A stretch of 64,000 nucleotides of DNA from CAVUWL01 sp963787415. Lineage in GTDB: Bacteria; Actinomycetota; Thermoleophilia; Solirubrobacterales; 70-9. Shown here piece by piece: positions 34,230 through 42,623 of the stretch. The notes beneath the pieces are model-generated. The model was not told where the DNA came from, did no database searches, and was given only the letters and a program-made list of their open reading frames with translations. A program made the translations under genes and the position numbers. Numbering within the stretch: position 1 is the first letter of the stretch; each line of letters begins with the position of its first letter. The stretch is from assembly GCA_963787415.1 (NCBI GenBank), contig CAWBCO010000002.1, positions 1 to 64,000 on the forward strand. The letters run 5' to 3'.

Positions 34230-34676
34230 ATGAAGCACGGGATGTCACCACAGCTCCAAAGCCACAACCCTCTCAGAGGGCTGGCGGCAGCCCTCGTCTT
34301 TGTCGCCATGCTGGTGGCCGCCCTCTCGCTGTGGACGGCGATTCCACTGAGTTGGATCTACATCGGATCCAAGGTCTCCCACACCCAGTTTCCAAGCGGT
34401 GGCCCCTACCTCGTTGTCGCGGTCGGAATCATCACCTCGGTGGTCTTCGTCGCCTGGTTGATCGGCAGGCTCAACCGCCTCTACATGAGGATCACCGGGA
34501 CCAACCGCCTCGGTCCGATGCGGCCCACCTGGTTAAAGAGCATGCGTGACACCGCGCCCAGTGCCGCTACCACGACGGTGGTCGAGGCGGTGCTGATGGG
34601 CTCGGTCTTGCTCGCCGCGCTGGCCCTGACGATCTGGTTCTTTTTGCTGGCTGGCTCGCCACTGCCCAGCCAATAG
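34230..34676 (+). CDS. Small integral membrane protein
   Basis: A 148-residue protein with three clear helices: LAAALVFVAMLVAALSLWTA, YLVVAVGIITSVVFVAWLIG and MGSVLLAALALTIWFFLLAG. The basic loop (GRLNRLYMRITGTN) after helix two should lie in the cytoplasm. Diverges from yebC with 14 bases between start codons. Family unknown; ATG 34242 is an alternative start. Confidence 0.7.
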   Translation: MKHGMSPQLQSHNPLRGLAAALVFVAMLVAALSLWTAIPLSWIYIGSKVSHTQFPSGGPYLVVAVGIITSVVFVAWLIGRLNRLYMRITGTNRLGPMRPTWLKSMRDTAPSAATTTVVEAVLMGSVLLAALALTIWFFLLAGSPLPSQ

Positions 34677-34756
34677 AGCAGCCCAACGATCCGGATCGCC
34701 CATCGCAGAGCTCAAATGCCGCACCGGAGACACCCACCGGCGGAGCTGGCAGCGGC

Positions 34757-35863
34757 CTATAGGACGAACCTTCCATCGACCTGAAACTTCTCGCCATCGA
34801 CCTCGATGCTGCCACCGAGCCGCAGGTCACAGACCAGGTCGGTATGCACGGCAGACTCGTTTTTTCCGCCGGACTCCGGGTAGCTGCGACCGACCGCCAT
34901 ATGGACTGTTCCGCCGATCTTCTCATCGAGCAAGACCTCGCGGGTGCCGCGGTCGATCCCGTAATTGGTCCCAATTCCAAGCTCACCCAGACGTCGGGCG
35001 CCTGGGTCGGTGTCGAGAAGCTGAATCAAGAACTCCTCTCCGCGCTCTGCGCCAGCATCTACGACGAGCCCAGATTCAAAGCGAAGCCGCACCCCGGAGA
35101 CCTCGCGGCCGCCGATCACCGCCGGTAGGTGAAAGCTCACCTCGCCCTCAGCCGAATCCTCAAGCGGGCCGGTGAAAAACTCTCCATCGGGCATGTTGTG
35201 ACGACCGTCGCAGGGAATGAACTTCCGGCCTCCGATACCAAGCGTGATGTCGGTCCCAGGGGCGGTGACCCTGACCTCCTCATGCCCCTCGATCCACTCC
35301 GCAAGCCGCATCGTCTCGGCGGAGGCCCGCTGCCACGCGGTTAGAGGATCAGCCTTGCTCTCGACCAAGCAGGCGCCGTAGTAGAAGTTCTCGTAGTCAA
35401 CCAGGCTCATCTCCGCCTCTGAGGCATAGGCGCTGGTTGGGTAGAGGGTGTAGCACCAGCGAAAGTCCCCATTCGCGCTGCGCTGCATCGCCCTCGCCAT
35501 CAGCTCACCGGTGGCGGTCTGTCGACGGGTCTGGCGCTCCGGGGGTACGGCTGAGAGCTCTCGGGTGTTGGTGCTCGCTCCGATCGCAATTCGCACGTCG
35601 GCCTGCTCCACCGTCCACTCGGCGAGGGGCGAGATCCAACCAAGCTGAGCATCGCTTGCGTATTTGAAGTAGGCGACCGATTGACCCTCGAGAGAGACGT
35701 TGAGGATCGGATTGGCGCCGGCCCGCAGGACCTCCTCATAGACCGCCAACAAGAGCGGCGCGGCGGCATTCTCGCCGTCGATCGCCACGACGTCACCCTC
35801 CTTGACCTCGGTCGAGTATCCGACCAGAATCTTTGCCAGGCCTTCGGCCCTCGGATCTCTCAT
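34757..35863 (-). CDS. M29-family aminopeptidase
   Basis: A 368-residue metallopeptidase of the thermophilic aminopeptidase T/AmpS group. ILVGYSTEVKEGDVVAIDG is the family N-terminus. GTDITLGIGGRKFIPCDGRHNMPDGEFFTGP, VVDAGAERGEEFL, LGELGIGTN and HMAVGRSYPESGG carry the metal ligands (Glu, His, Asp). It removes N-terminal residues in the cytoplasm. ATG 35863 overlaps the pdxT stop in ATGA and follows GGAGG; a longer frame to 36052 re-reads pdxT. Third gene of pdxS-pdxT-pepM29. Confidence 0.92.
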   Translation of the reverse strand: MRDPRAEGLAKILVGYSTEVKEGDVVAIDGENAAAPLLLAVYEEVLRAGANPILNVSLEGQSVAYFKYASDAQLGWISPLAEWTVEQADVRIAIGASTNTRELSAVPPERQTRRQTATGELMARAMQRSANGDFRWCYTLYPTSAYASEAEMSLVDYENFYYGACLVESKADPLTAWQRASAETMRLAEWIEGHEEVRVTAPGTDITLGIGGRKFIPCDGRHNMPDGEFFTGPLEDSAEGEVSFHLPAVIGGREVSGVRLRFESGLVVDAGAERGEEFLIQLLDTDPGARRLGELGIGTNYGIDRGTREVLLDEKIGGTVHMAVGRSYPESGGKNESAVHTDLVCDLRLGGSIEVDGEKFQVDGRFVL

Positions 35864-36441
35864 CCCTTCGCCTCCTCCCTGGCGCGCCCTCGCGCGCCGG
35901 TTGTCATCGTCATGAAAAGCGCGTGCAGGCGTGGATCGTCGGTCAGCTCCGGGTGAAACGCGCAGGCGAGCACCCCGCCTTCGCGAATCGCAACCGGGTG
36001 TCCGCCGTGGGAGGCCAGCACTTGCACCCCCGGCCCGTGGCGCTGCACCCACGGTGCACGAATGAACACCGCTCGAAACGGCCGATCGCCGATCCCGCTC
36101 ACCGCGAGGTCGGCCTCAAAGCTCTGCAACTGGCGCCCAAACGCGTTCCGTGCAGCTCTTGCGTCGATCAGGCCAAGGTGGGCATCGTCGCAGACGATCA
36201 TTCCCGCACAGGTTCCAAAAATCGGCTTTCCACCATCGCGATGGGCCCGAATCGCTGGCCCCAAGCCCGCCAAATCGAGTCCCATCGAGATTGCTGTGCT
36301 CTCCCCGCCGGGAATGACGAAAGCGTCGAGTCGGTCCAGATCCGATGGCAGCCTCACCTCCCGAACCTCGGCGCCAAGCCCTTCGAACATACGAAGGTGC
36401 GCCTCAAAGCCGCCCTGAATCGCGAGGACGCCGATCAGCAT
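35860..36441 (-). CDS. pdxT: Glutaminase subunit of pyridoxal 5'-phosphate synthase (PdxT)
   Basis: A 193-residue class I glutamine amidotransferase. IGVLAIQGGFEAHLRMFEGLG begins the fold, PGGESTAI is the oxyanion region, FGTCAGMIVCDD holds the catalytic Cys and CAFHPELTDD the His/Glu pair. It passes ammonia to PdxS for vitamin B6 synthesis. ATG 36441 has AAAGGAG five bases before it, better than the adjoining GTG 36444. It lies 110 bp behind pdxS and overlaps the aminopeptidase gene. Confidence 0.95.
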   Translation of the reverse strand: MLIGVLAIQGGFEAHLRMFEGLGAEVREVRLPSDLDRLDAFVIPGGESTAISMGLDLAGLGPAIRAHRDGGKPIFGTCAGMIVCDDAHLGLIDARAARNAFGRQLQSFEADLAVSGIGDRPFRAVFIRAPWVQRHGPGVQVLASHGGHPVAIREGGVLACAFHPELTDDPRLHALFMTMTTGARGRAREEAKG

Positions 36442-36555
36442 CACGACTCCTTTGCGCTGAGCTGACCAGGGGACGTGGCCGGGACCGGAGGGCTAATCCT
36501 CGACCGCGTGGGGGAACCCGCCGAGGACCGTCCAGCGGCTCCAAGCTCGGGCCTT

Positions 36556-37443
36556 TCAGGCACCGCGGTCTTGGAGGAGCGCATCCGCAGCGGCGAGCTC
36601 GGAGATCTCCAGTCCCGGCATCGCCTCGCCCAGTCCGATCGAGGCTTCAACGACCCGTTCGGGATCGTTGAAATGGGTGGTCGCCTCGACAATCGCCCGT
36701 GCTCGGCGCTCGGGATCTGAACTCTTGAAGATCCCGGAGCCGACGAAGTTCCCCTCAGCGCCAAGTTGCATCATCAGTGCGGCGTCGGCGGGGGTGGCGA
36801 TTCCACCAGCGCAAAACAGGGGCACGGGTAGACGTCCGGCCTCGGCGACCTCGCGAACGACCTCAAGCGGCGCCTGAAGGTCCTTCGCCGCCGCCGGGCG
36901 CTCCTCGGCGCCAAGCTGGGAGAGGCGCTTGATTCCAGCAGTGATCTCGCGCATATGGCGGACCGCCTCGACGATGTTGCCCGTACCGGCCTCACCCTTG
37001 GAGCGAATCATCGCCGCCCCCTCGCCGATTCGGCGCAGGGCCTCGCCAAGGTTGGTGGCGCCGCAGACAAAGGGAACCTCGAAGGCAAACTTGTCGATGT
37101 GGTTGCGCTCATCCGCGGGAGTCAGGACCTCGGACTCATCCACATAATCGACCTCCAGAAATTGCAGCACCTGGGCCTCTGCAAAATGCCCAATCCGCGC
37201 CTTTGCCATCACCGGAATCGTGACCGCGTCCTTGACCCCCTTGATCATCGCCGGATCCGACATTCGCGCGACTCCACCGTCGCGGCGGATGTCGGCGGGA
37301 ACTCGCTCAAGAGCCATCACGGCGCAGGCGCCTGCGCGCTCGGCGAGCCTCGCCTGCTCGGGTGTTACGACGTCCATGATCACGCCGCCTTTGAGCATCT
37401 CGGCAAGACCCCGCTTCAGCCTGAATGTGGCGTGCTCGGTCAC
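36556..37443 (-). CDS. pdxS: Pyridoxal 5'-phosphate synthase subunit PdxS
   Basis: A 295-residue (beta/alpha)8 barrel. GLAEMLKGGVIMDVVTPEQA, PVMAKARIGHFAEAQVLQ with the active-site Lys, YVDESEVLTPADERNHIDKF and GAEGNFVGSGIFKSSDP are almost invariant in the family. With PdxT it makes PLP from ribose 5-phosphate, glyceraldehyde 3-phosphate and glutamine. GTG 37443 is preceded at 6 nt by a perfect-looking -10, TATATT, so translation from a leaderless transcript is expected. Confidence 0.97.
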   Translation of the reverse strand: MTEHATFRLKRGLAEMLKGGVIMDVVTPEQARLAERAGACAVMALERVPADIRRDGGVARMSDPAMIKGVKDAVTIPVMAKARIGHFAEAQVLQFLEVDYVDESEVLTPADERNHIDKFAFEVPFVCGATNLGEALRRIGEGAAMIRSKGEAGTGNIVEAVRHMREITAGIKRLSQLGAEERPAAAKDLQAPLEVVREVAEAGRLPVPLFCAGGIATPADAALMMQLGAEGNFVGSGIFKSSDPERRARAIVEATTHFNDPERVVEASIGLGEAMPGLEISELAAADALLQDRGA

Positions 37444-37455
37444 CGCCCCAATATA
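37444..37455 (-). promoter_or_regulatory. -10 box directly before pdxS
   Basis: On the minus strand TATATT (37455-37450) is 6 nt before GTG 37443, placing transcription start at the start codon. It lies in the 22-base gap after the RpiR-type gene and gives pdxST their own promoter. Confidence 0.5.
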
Positions 37456-37465
37456 CGGGAGCGCC

Positions 37466-38323
37466 TTACTTCAGCTTGTAAGCGCGGATGCGATCCCTGT
37501 GGGCAGCCTCGTCGCGCGCATACAAACCATGAGCCAACGCCTGCACGAGCGCCATTAGGGCCGTATTGGATCGTGCGAAGGAGGGGCTGTTGGAGGAGAA
37601 GTAAAGGGTCAGCTCGGCGTGCTCCCCGACCTCTGACATGGAGGCGTCGGAAATCGCCAGGGTGCGGGCGCGCCGATGCAGGGCCAACTTCATCGCTCGC
37701 AGCAAAAGCGGGTGGGCGCGGCCGGCCGAGAGGACAATTACCAAGGTGTCTTCATCGATACGGCCAAGGCGTTGCAAGGACTCCCCGCCGGTACTGGCGA
37801 CAATCTCGGCGCGAATGTCGAGCAGGCTGAGGGTATGGCGCAGGTAGCTGGCAAAGAAAGCCATCTGATCGACGCCGACGATTACCACCCGGTGGGCGCT
37901 GGCCAGGGCCGCGACCGAGGCCTCGACCTGCTCGGGGGTGAGCTGGCGAGCGGTTTCCTCCAGATTGGCGTAATCAGCACCAAGGGATCCCTCTAGCTCG
38001 GAATGGTCGAAGGAGAACAGGGCCGCGCCGCCAGAACCGCCACCTGGGGAGCCGGCTATCGAATTTCGGTACTCCTCGATCGCCGCCTGCTGTAGCTCCG
38101 GATAGCCCTCAAAGCCCAGGGCCTGGGAGAACCGCACCACCGTTGATGAGGAGGTGCTGGCCCGGCGGGCCAGCTCCTCCGCGGTCAGAAATGCCGCCTC
38201 ATCGAGGTGATCAACGATGTAGCGGGCAACGTCCTTTTGAGAGCGGGAAAACTCATCGAAGCGCTCCTGGATGTACTCGGAGAGACTCTTGAGCTGGGGG
38301 GATTTAGTCGCAGTCTTAGTCAC
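37466..38323 (-). CDS. MurR/RpiR-family transcriptional regulator
   Basis: A regulator of about 285 residues. The N-terminal HTH region is LKSLSEYIQERFDEFSRSQ through FLTAEELARRASTSSSTVVRFSQALGFEGYPEL, and the C-terminal SIS phosphosugar-binding domain has HRVVIVGVDQMAFFASYL and DTLVIVLSAGRAHPLLLR. Such proteins repress or activate sugar-phosphate genes in response to phosphosugars. I chose GTG 38323 so that the frame starts just before the HTH; a frame to 38596 adds unrelated sequence overlapping the next, divergent gene. Targets are unknown; adjacency to pdxS may be fortuitous. Confidence 0.86.
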   Translation of the reverse strand: MTKTATKSPQLKSLSEYIQERFDEFSRSQKDVARYIVDHLDEAAFLTAEELARRASTSSSTVVRFSQALGFEGYPELQQAAIEEYRNSIAGSPGGGSGGAALFSFDHSELEGSLGADYANLEETARQLTPEQVEASVAALASAHRVVIVGVDQMAFFASYLRHTLSLLDIRAEIVASTGGESLQRLGRIDEDTLVIVLSAGRAHPLLLRAMKLALHRRARTLAISDASMSEVGEHAELTLYFSSNSPSFARSNTALMALVQALAHGLYARDEAAHRDRIRAYKLK

Positions 38324-38371
38324 GGCGGTCCATTTCGCCGGAGCTTCTGCTTTCCCTTCTGATCTGGTTGG

Positions 38372-38722
38372 ATGAGCCCAACAATGGCGCCAAGCAGCGA
38401 GCACGACGGGCTCCCCTCTACGCGATGGAGCCTGCGTGGGCGCACGGATGACGGTGATGAGGCCTGGCTGATCCGCGGTATCTCCCAAAAGCTCTACCGC
38501 TGTCCGGGATGCCATGGAGAGATCGAGATCGGTAGCGAGCACACGGTCGTGCAATTCGTTCGCCGCCTTGGGGGAACCGATCATCATCACTGGCATAGGC
38601 GCTGCAGCGAAGAGCTGCTGATCCCTGGGCTGAGCGACCTGCGCCGGGTGCCCGCCTCAGAGTCCTCGCGCCCCAAGCTCGAGGCGCGCGGCCGGGTCAA
38701 GTCCGGGCGGCGTCGCAACTAG
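38372..38722 (+). CDS. Small zinc-binding protein of unknown function
   Basis: A 116-residue protein with one CxxC pair (LYRCPGCHGEIEIGSEH) and HHHWHRRCSEE, a histidine/cysteine cluster that together could bind zinc. The C-terminal 40 residues are basic and Arg-rich, so nucleic-acid contact is possible. It is followed directly by the next gene (GTG at 38723 after the stop). Similar proteins are widespread in actinobacteria, without a known role. Confidence 0.72.
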   Translation: MSPTMAPSSEHDGLPSTRWSLRGRTDDGDEAWLIRGISQKLYRCPGCHGEIEIGSEHTVVQFVRRLGGTDHHHWHRRCSEELLIPGLSDLRRVPASESSRPKLEARGRVKSGRRRN

Positions 38723-39472
38723 GTGCCACAACTACTTGAGATTGCCTCGATCTACGCTCGAATCGCTCGGACCTACGCGGGGCGAGCGCCGTCATTGCTG
38801 CTCTTGGCCACAATCGTCTTCGTCCCAATAAGCCTGCTCGACGCGCTCACAATTCGAGCCGACTTCGGTTCGTTTGGAGTCGGCGCGGGAGTCGGGATCG
38901 CCGCCGCGATCGGTGCCGTGCTGGCGCTGACAATGACGGTCTTAATGGGCGAGGTCTTCTACAGCGGGGCGGTTGCGATCTCCCTTACCGATGGCGAACA
39001 GGGCCGCACCCCTTCGCCGTGGGAGATCGCGAGGCGCCTCAGGTATGGGCGGCTGATCGCTGTTGATTTGATCTATGGATTCCTTGTCACCGTTGGGCTG
39101 GTGCTGTTGGTGGCCCCCGGGGTGGTTGTCTTCACCCTCTTCGGGCTTTCGGGCCCAGTTGTCGAGATCGAGGAGCGCGGAGTGGGAGCTGCATTTTCTC
39201 GCAGCCTGGAACTCGTCAGGGGTCGTTTCTGGACGGTGCTGGCTGTTCTGGCACCAATCGAGATCCTCGGCGACTCAATCTCTGACCTCATGACCACAGC
39301 GGTCCACCATCTGTTGGGCGGCTCACTTCTGGTCGAGTGGTGCGCTGAGTCAGCATCCAACATCGCCCTGTCTCCGGTCTATGCAATTGCGGCGGTGTTG
39401 CTGACAATCGACCTTATTGCAGCCAACGACGGGGTCTTGAAAAGACCGCACCCGGCTCCCGCTAACGCATGA
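38723..39472 (+). CDS. Polytopic membrane protein (GDPD-linked membrane-domain style)
   Basis: A 249-residue protein with five or six helices: SLLLLATIVFVPISLLDALT, GVGIAAAIGAVLALTMTVLM, YGFLVTVGLVLLVAPGVVVF and IALSPVYAIAAVLLTIDLI. The pattern VEIEERGVGAAFSRSLELVRGRFW is characteristic of membrane proteins related to the domain preceding some glycerophosphodiester phosphodiesterases. GTG 38723 abuts the preceding stop; its end overlaps the start of the next gene by 4 nt. Transport or stress roles are unproven. Confidence 0.75.
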   Translation: MPQLLEIASIYARIARTYAGRAPSLLLLATIVFVPISLLDALTIRADFGSFGVGAGVGIAAAIGAVLALTMTVLMGEVFYSGAVAISLTDGEQGRTPSPWEIARRLRYGRLIAVDLIYGFLVTVGLVLLVAPGVVVFTLFGLSGPVVEIEERGVGAAFSRSLELVRGRFWTVLAVLAPIEILGDSISDLMTTAVHHLLGGSLLVEWCAESASNIALSPVYAIAAVLLTIDLIAANDGVLKRPHPAPANA

Positions 39473-40335
39473 ATGAGGCCTCGGTCCTTTCGGAATTCTG
39501 GTACCAGCACCTGGTCGACCACCACCGTCAGGGGGTCTTCTTGGTCTTGGTCGGGTTCCTGCTCTCATTCGCCTTTATCCGGATGAGCACGCGCTTGATG
39601 CGCAGCCCCAGAGTGCCATGGTGGCCGGGCAGCGTGGTCAGCGATAGCGGCGTGCATCTGCATCACCTTGTTTTCGGCATCGTCACGATGATGCTCGCCG
39701 GCACTCTCGGCTTCGCTGCCCTTGGCAACACCCCCTTCGCTGAGATCTGTGCCTTTCTCTTCGGCGTCGGCGCCGGCTTGACGATCGATGAGTTCGCACT
39801 CTGGGTCTACCTTGACGACGTCTACTGGGCCGAGGAGGGTCGTAAGTCGATAGACGCGACAGTGATCGCCGCGGCTGTGATGGGGCTGATCGTGCTCGGC
39901 GTCAATCCATTCCACACCGGATCTGAATCCGGAGGCGTTCTCGCCACAGTGCTTTCGGGTTTGATTCTTCTTGGTGTCGTGGCGATCTGCTTCATGAAGA
40001 ATCGCTGGCTGCACGGAACAATCGGGTTTTTCATTTTTCCCATCGCGATCTACGGAGCCGCGCGGATCGGCAAGCCCAGATCCCCGTGGGCGCGCCGGCG
40101 ATATGGGACGCGCCGAGCCAAGAAGCAGACCAAGGCCGAGAGCCGGTTTCATCACGATCGCCGCACCGAGCGGTTCAAGAATGCATTCCGTGACGTCGTC
40201 GGTGGCAAACCCAGCGAGGGAGTGAGCGCCGCGACCGAAGTCGCAGTTGAGGCCACCCGGGGTGCAGCCCAGGAGATGCGCCACCGCGCCGAACGGATTG
40301 GACATCCCTCCGATCGCTCCGAGGATTCCGATTAG
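39469..40335 (+). CDS. Conserved integral membrane protein
   Basis: A 288-residue protein with about six helices (GVFLVLVGFLLSFAFI, VHLHHLVFGIVTMMLAGTLG, ICAFLFGVGAGLTIDEFALW, VIAAAVMGLIVLGV, LSGLILLGVVAICF, IGFFIFPIAIYGA), then a basic cytoplasmic tail of about 100 residues. The membrane-embedded HLHH and the TIDEFALWVYLDDVYW acidic motif are conserved-looking and could bind a metal. Translationally coupled with 38723-39472 (ATGA). Function unknown. Confidence 0.75.
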   Translation: MNEASVLSEFWYQHLVDHHRQGVFLVLVGFLLSFAFIRMSTRLMRSPRVPWWPGSVVSDSGVHLHHLVFGIVTMMLAGTLGFAALGNTPFAEICAFLFGVGAGLTIDEFALWVYLDDVYWAEEGRKSIDATVIAAAVMGLIVLGVNPFHTGSESGGVLATVLSGLILLGVVAICFMKNRWLHGTIGFFIFPIAIYGAARIGKPRSPWARRRYGTRRAKKQTKAESRFHHDRRTERFKNAFRDVVGGKPSEGVSAATEVAVEATRGAAQEMRHRAERIGHPSDRSEDSD

Positions 40336-40521
40336 ACCAGGGTGGCCTCGCCGATCACCGGGTCGGGCAAGCACGATCAGGTCCACCTCGCTCTTTGAAG
40401 CCGGGATATCGCTGTCGACTGCAGCACGAGAGACCCCCCTCGCCACGGCCTGGCTGGTCGGACGAGAGGCGCCACAGCCCAAGGTGTGCCGCATTGACGG
40501 TGGTGCTTTCAAGCAGGTTCG

Positions 40522-40983
40522 CTAATCACCGATCACCTTGATCAGCAGGCGCTTTGACCGGCGACCATCGAACTCACAGTAAAAAACTTGCTGCCAGGGA
40601 CCCAGGTCGAGATCACCGGCGGTGACCGGGACGATTGCCTGGTGGTGCATGAGCAGATTCTTCAAGTGAGCATCGCCGTTGTCCTCTCCACCGCGATGGT
40701 GGCGATAGTCACCGACGGCGGGGAGCAGTTCCTCAGCGATCCGATCAGAGGGGGGCGCCCAGCTTGGGGGCGCCACCTTGTCTAGCCATTCGAGCACGTC
40801 TTGGTGGAGACCTGGCTCGTCATCGTTGACCCAGACACCGGCAGTGATGTGCATCGCGGAGACTAGTGCCATGCCCTCTGAGATCCCAGCCTCCTCGACG
40901 ACCGCCTGAACCTCCTCGGTTATTTTGATCAGCTCCCGGCGCGCGCTGGTTGCAAAGGTCAGGTACCTGGTTGCCGATTTCAA
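40522..40983 (-). CDS. YjbQ/UPF0047-family protein
   Basis: A 153-residue protein with all family marks: LIKITEEVQAVVEEAGISEGMALVSAMHITAGVWVNDDEPGL, YRHHRGGEDNGDAHLKNLLMHHQ and LDLGPWQQVFYCEFDGRR. The His and Asp clusters bind zinc. E. coli YjbQ shows a weak thiamine phosphate synthase activity, but the physiological role is unsettled. It stands alone, convergent with the membrane protein before it. Confidence 0.93.
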   Translation of the reverse strand: MKSATRYLTFATSARRELIKITEEVQAVVEEAGISEGMALVSAMHITAGVWVNDDEPGLHQDVLEWLDKVAPPSWAPPSDRIAEELLPAVGDYRHHRGGEDNGDAHLKNLLMHHQAIVPVTAGDLDLGPWQQVFYCEFDGRRSKRLLIKVIGD

Positions 40984-41354
40984 AATGATCCCCTTTTATC
41001 GCCGACGCACACGCCGCCTTTCAGTCTCGCTTATTGTTCTGATTGAGGCCGGGCAAACCGCCTCCCCGCGATCCCAGCTGACCACCGGCTCAATTGCTGC
41101 CATCTCGATCGCGGAGGCGATCCCAGCAGTGCCACGACCCAGCGCCGGGCCTTGATCCAAGCGGCGCCTTGCAGGAGCTGGAGGGATAACGATCCAAAGC
41201 CCCGCCAAGACGAACCGCGGACATTTACAGCCTCCCGTCGCGCCGGCTCGGTTGATGAGGGTCTCTGAGAGACCGATTCCTCGCACCCCCTTGGCCGCGA
41301 TCTTGCTCGGTGTGATTGGGAACCCACTCTGGCGCCTACACTGAATGAGAGACC
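40984..41354. other. Intergenic region without a convincing gene
   Basis: 370 bases between YjbQ and the first secreted paralogue. A minus-strand frame at 40996-41385 looks random. A -10-like TACACT is found 12 nt before ATG 41355. Confidence 0.4.
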
Positions 41355-42137
41355 ATGAAACGCCGTCTTGCCATCTCGCTCTCAATCCTGCTCATTGTGC
41401 TGCTCAGCGCCACAGTTGCCCATGGCGAATTAACCCAAAGCGAAGGTCTACTCGTGTCCTTTGGCGGGGGCTTCACGCCCCGGGCTCTGCCTCGCGATCG
41501 AGCGGCTCCGGTCACGGTTCGAATCAACGGCTCGATCGGAACTGAAAACGGCAGCCGCCCACCGCAACTGCGCCAGGTCTCCTTCGCTATCAACCGCCAC
41601 GGAAAGGTCCTCTTCCGCGGACTTCCGGTCTGCCCGATCGGCCTACTGCAGTCGACCACAAGCCAGGCCGCGCTCGCTCGCTGCAGATCCGCGCTGATCG
41701 GTCGGGGCAGCTTCGGCGGATACGTCGACTTCCCAGGGCGGGCGCCGTTCCCGGCACGCGGCGAATTGCTCGTCTTCAACAGCAGGAGCGCCGGTCGACC
41801 AGAGATGCTCTTTCACCTCTATGTATCGGACCCTGTTCAGGTCACGCTCGTCTTACCGTTCAAGGTGGTCAAGCGCAGTGTCGGCACCTTCGGCACCGTG
41901 CTTTCGGCAACGATTCCGAAAATCGCGGGGGAACTTGGCTACGTGACTGACATCGAGCTTGAAATCGGCCGCACGTATCGATATCACGGGCACGCGCAAA
42001 GCCTTTTGAGCGCCAGCTGCGCCGCTCCACCAGGCTTTCCGGGGGCGATCTTCAACTTCGCCAAGGGAAGCTTTTACTTTGCAAACGGCCAGCACCTCAG
42101 CACCATCCTCACCCGGGATTGCCGGGTCACTCACTAG
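41355..42137 (+). CDS. Secreted protein, first of two tandem paralogues
   Basis: A 260-residue protein with a signal peptide (LAISLSILLIVLLSATVAHG). The mature part is beta-rich: LLVSFGGGFTPRALPRDRAAPVTVRINGS, then LRQVSFAINRHGKVLFRGLPVCP, then PFPARGELLVFNS and VGTFGTVLSATIPKIAGELGYVTDIELEIGRTY, ending ASCAAPPGF....FNFAKGSFYFANGQ. Four or five cysteines could form disulfides. It shares these landmarks with the gene at 42624. No catalytic motif or known family is recognised; such proteins are expanded in Solirubrobacterales. Confidence 0.72.
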   Translation: MKRRLAISLSILLIVLLSATVAHGELTQSEGLLVSFGGGFTPRALPRDRAAPVTVRINGSIGTENGSRPPQLRQVSFAINRHGKVLFRGLPVCPIGLLQSTTSQAALARCRSALIGRGSFGGYVDFPGRAPFPARGELLVFNSRSAGRPEMLFHLYVSDPVQVTLVLPFKVVKRSVGTFGTVLSATIPKIAGELGYVTDIELEIGRTYRYHGHAQSLLSASCAAPPGFPGAIFNFAKGSFYFANGQHLSTILTRDCRVTH

Positions 42138-42611
42138 GAACGATCGGTTCCGCTAATTCGAGAAAGCGCGAAGCTCAGTCGTGGCCATGCCCGAGGTGGG
42201 CATAGCGTGGATTCGAGTCGCCGACTTCCTTGCCGTTTATCCATGCCCTCCCACCGCATGATTTATCGGAATTCTGGTCGCTGCGCTGATCGCTGACCAC
42301 CCGGGCTAGCCGGCCGACACGAGCCTCCGCAACGAGTGCACCGAGCACCCTCTCATAGGTTTTCGCTCTACTCATAGACGCCAAGGTATCCACCGATTCT
42401 TTAGCTGCCCTATTGACTCCCTAAAGTTTCGCCAACGCGATCGAGCAGTTCATCGAGGCCTGCGGCAGGACAGTCGCGGCTTCCGCAGCGAAGCGCGACC
42501 CCCACGCCCGGGCCAGATCGGTCTCCCTCACGCCTGGGGAGGCAACCCCGCTCGCCGGCTCCGAGCAGGGTTCGCGAGCGACGTCGAGGAAAGTAACCGA
42601 CGCAACTTAGC
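42138..42611. other. Intergenic region between the secreted paralogues
   Basis: About 470 bases. A 72-residue minus frame at 42175-42393 (ending VGDSNPRYAHLGHGHD) has no match I recognise and there is no tRNA here despite a TTCGAGTC motif at 42213. Otherwise nothing is seen. Confidence 0.4.
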
Positions 42612-42623
42612 TAGGCTTTAACT
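42612..42623 (+). promoter_or_regulatory. -10 box directly before the second secreted paralogue
   Basis: TAGGCT (42612-42617) lies 6 nt before GTG 42624, another leaderless arrangement. Confidence 0.4.

Noticed and set aside
42175..42393. 72-residue minus frame ending VGDSNPRYAHLGHGHD with a TTCGAGTC motif, considered as a tRNA or integrase remnant
   Set aside because: No cloverleaf can be drawn and no recombinase motif is present.
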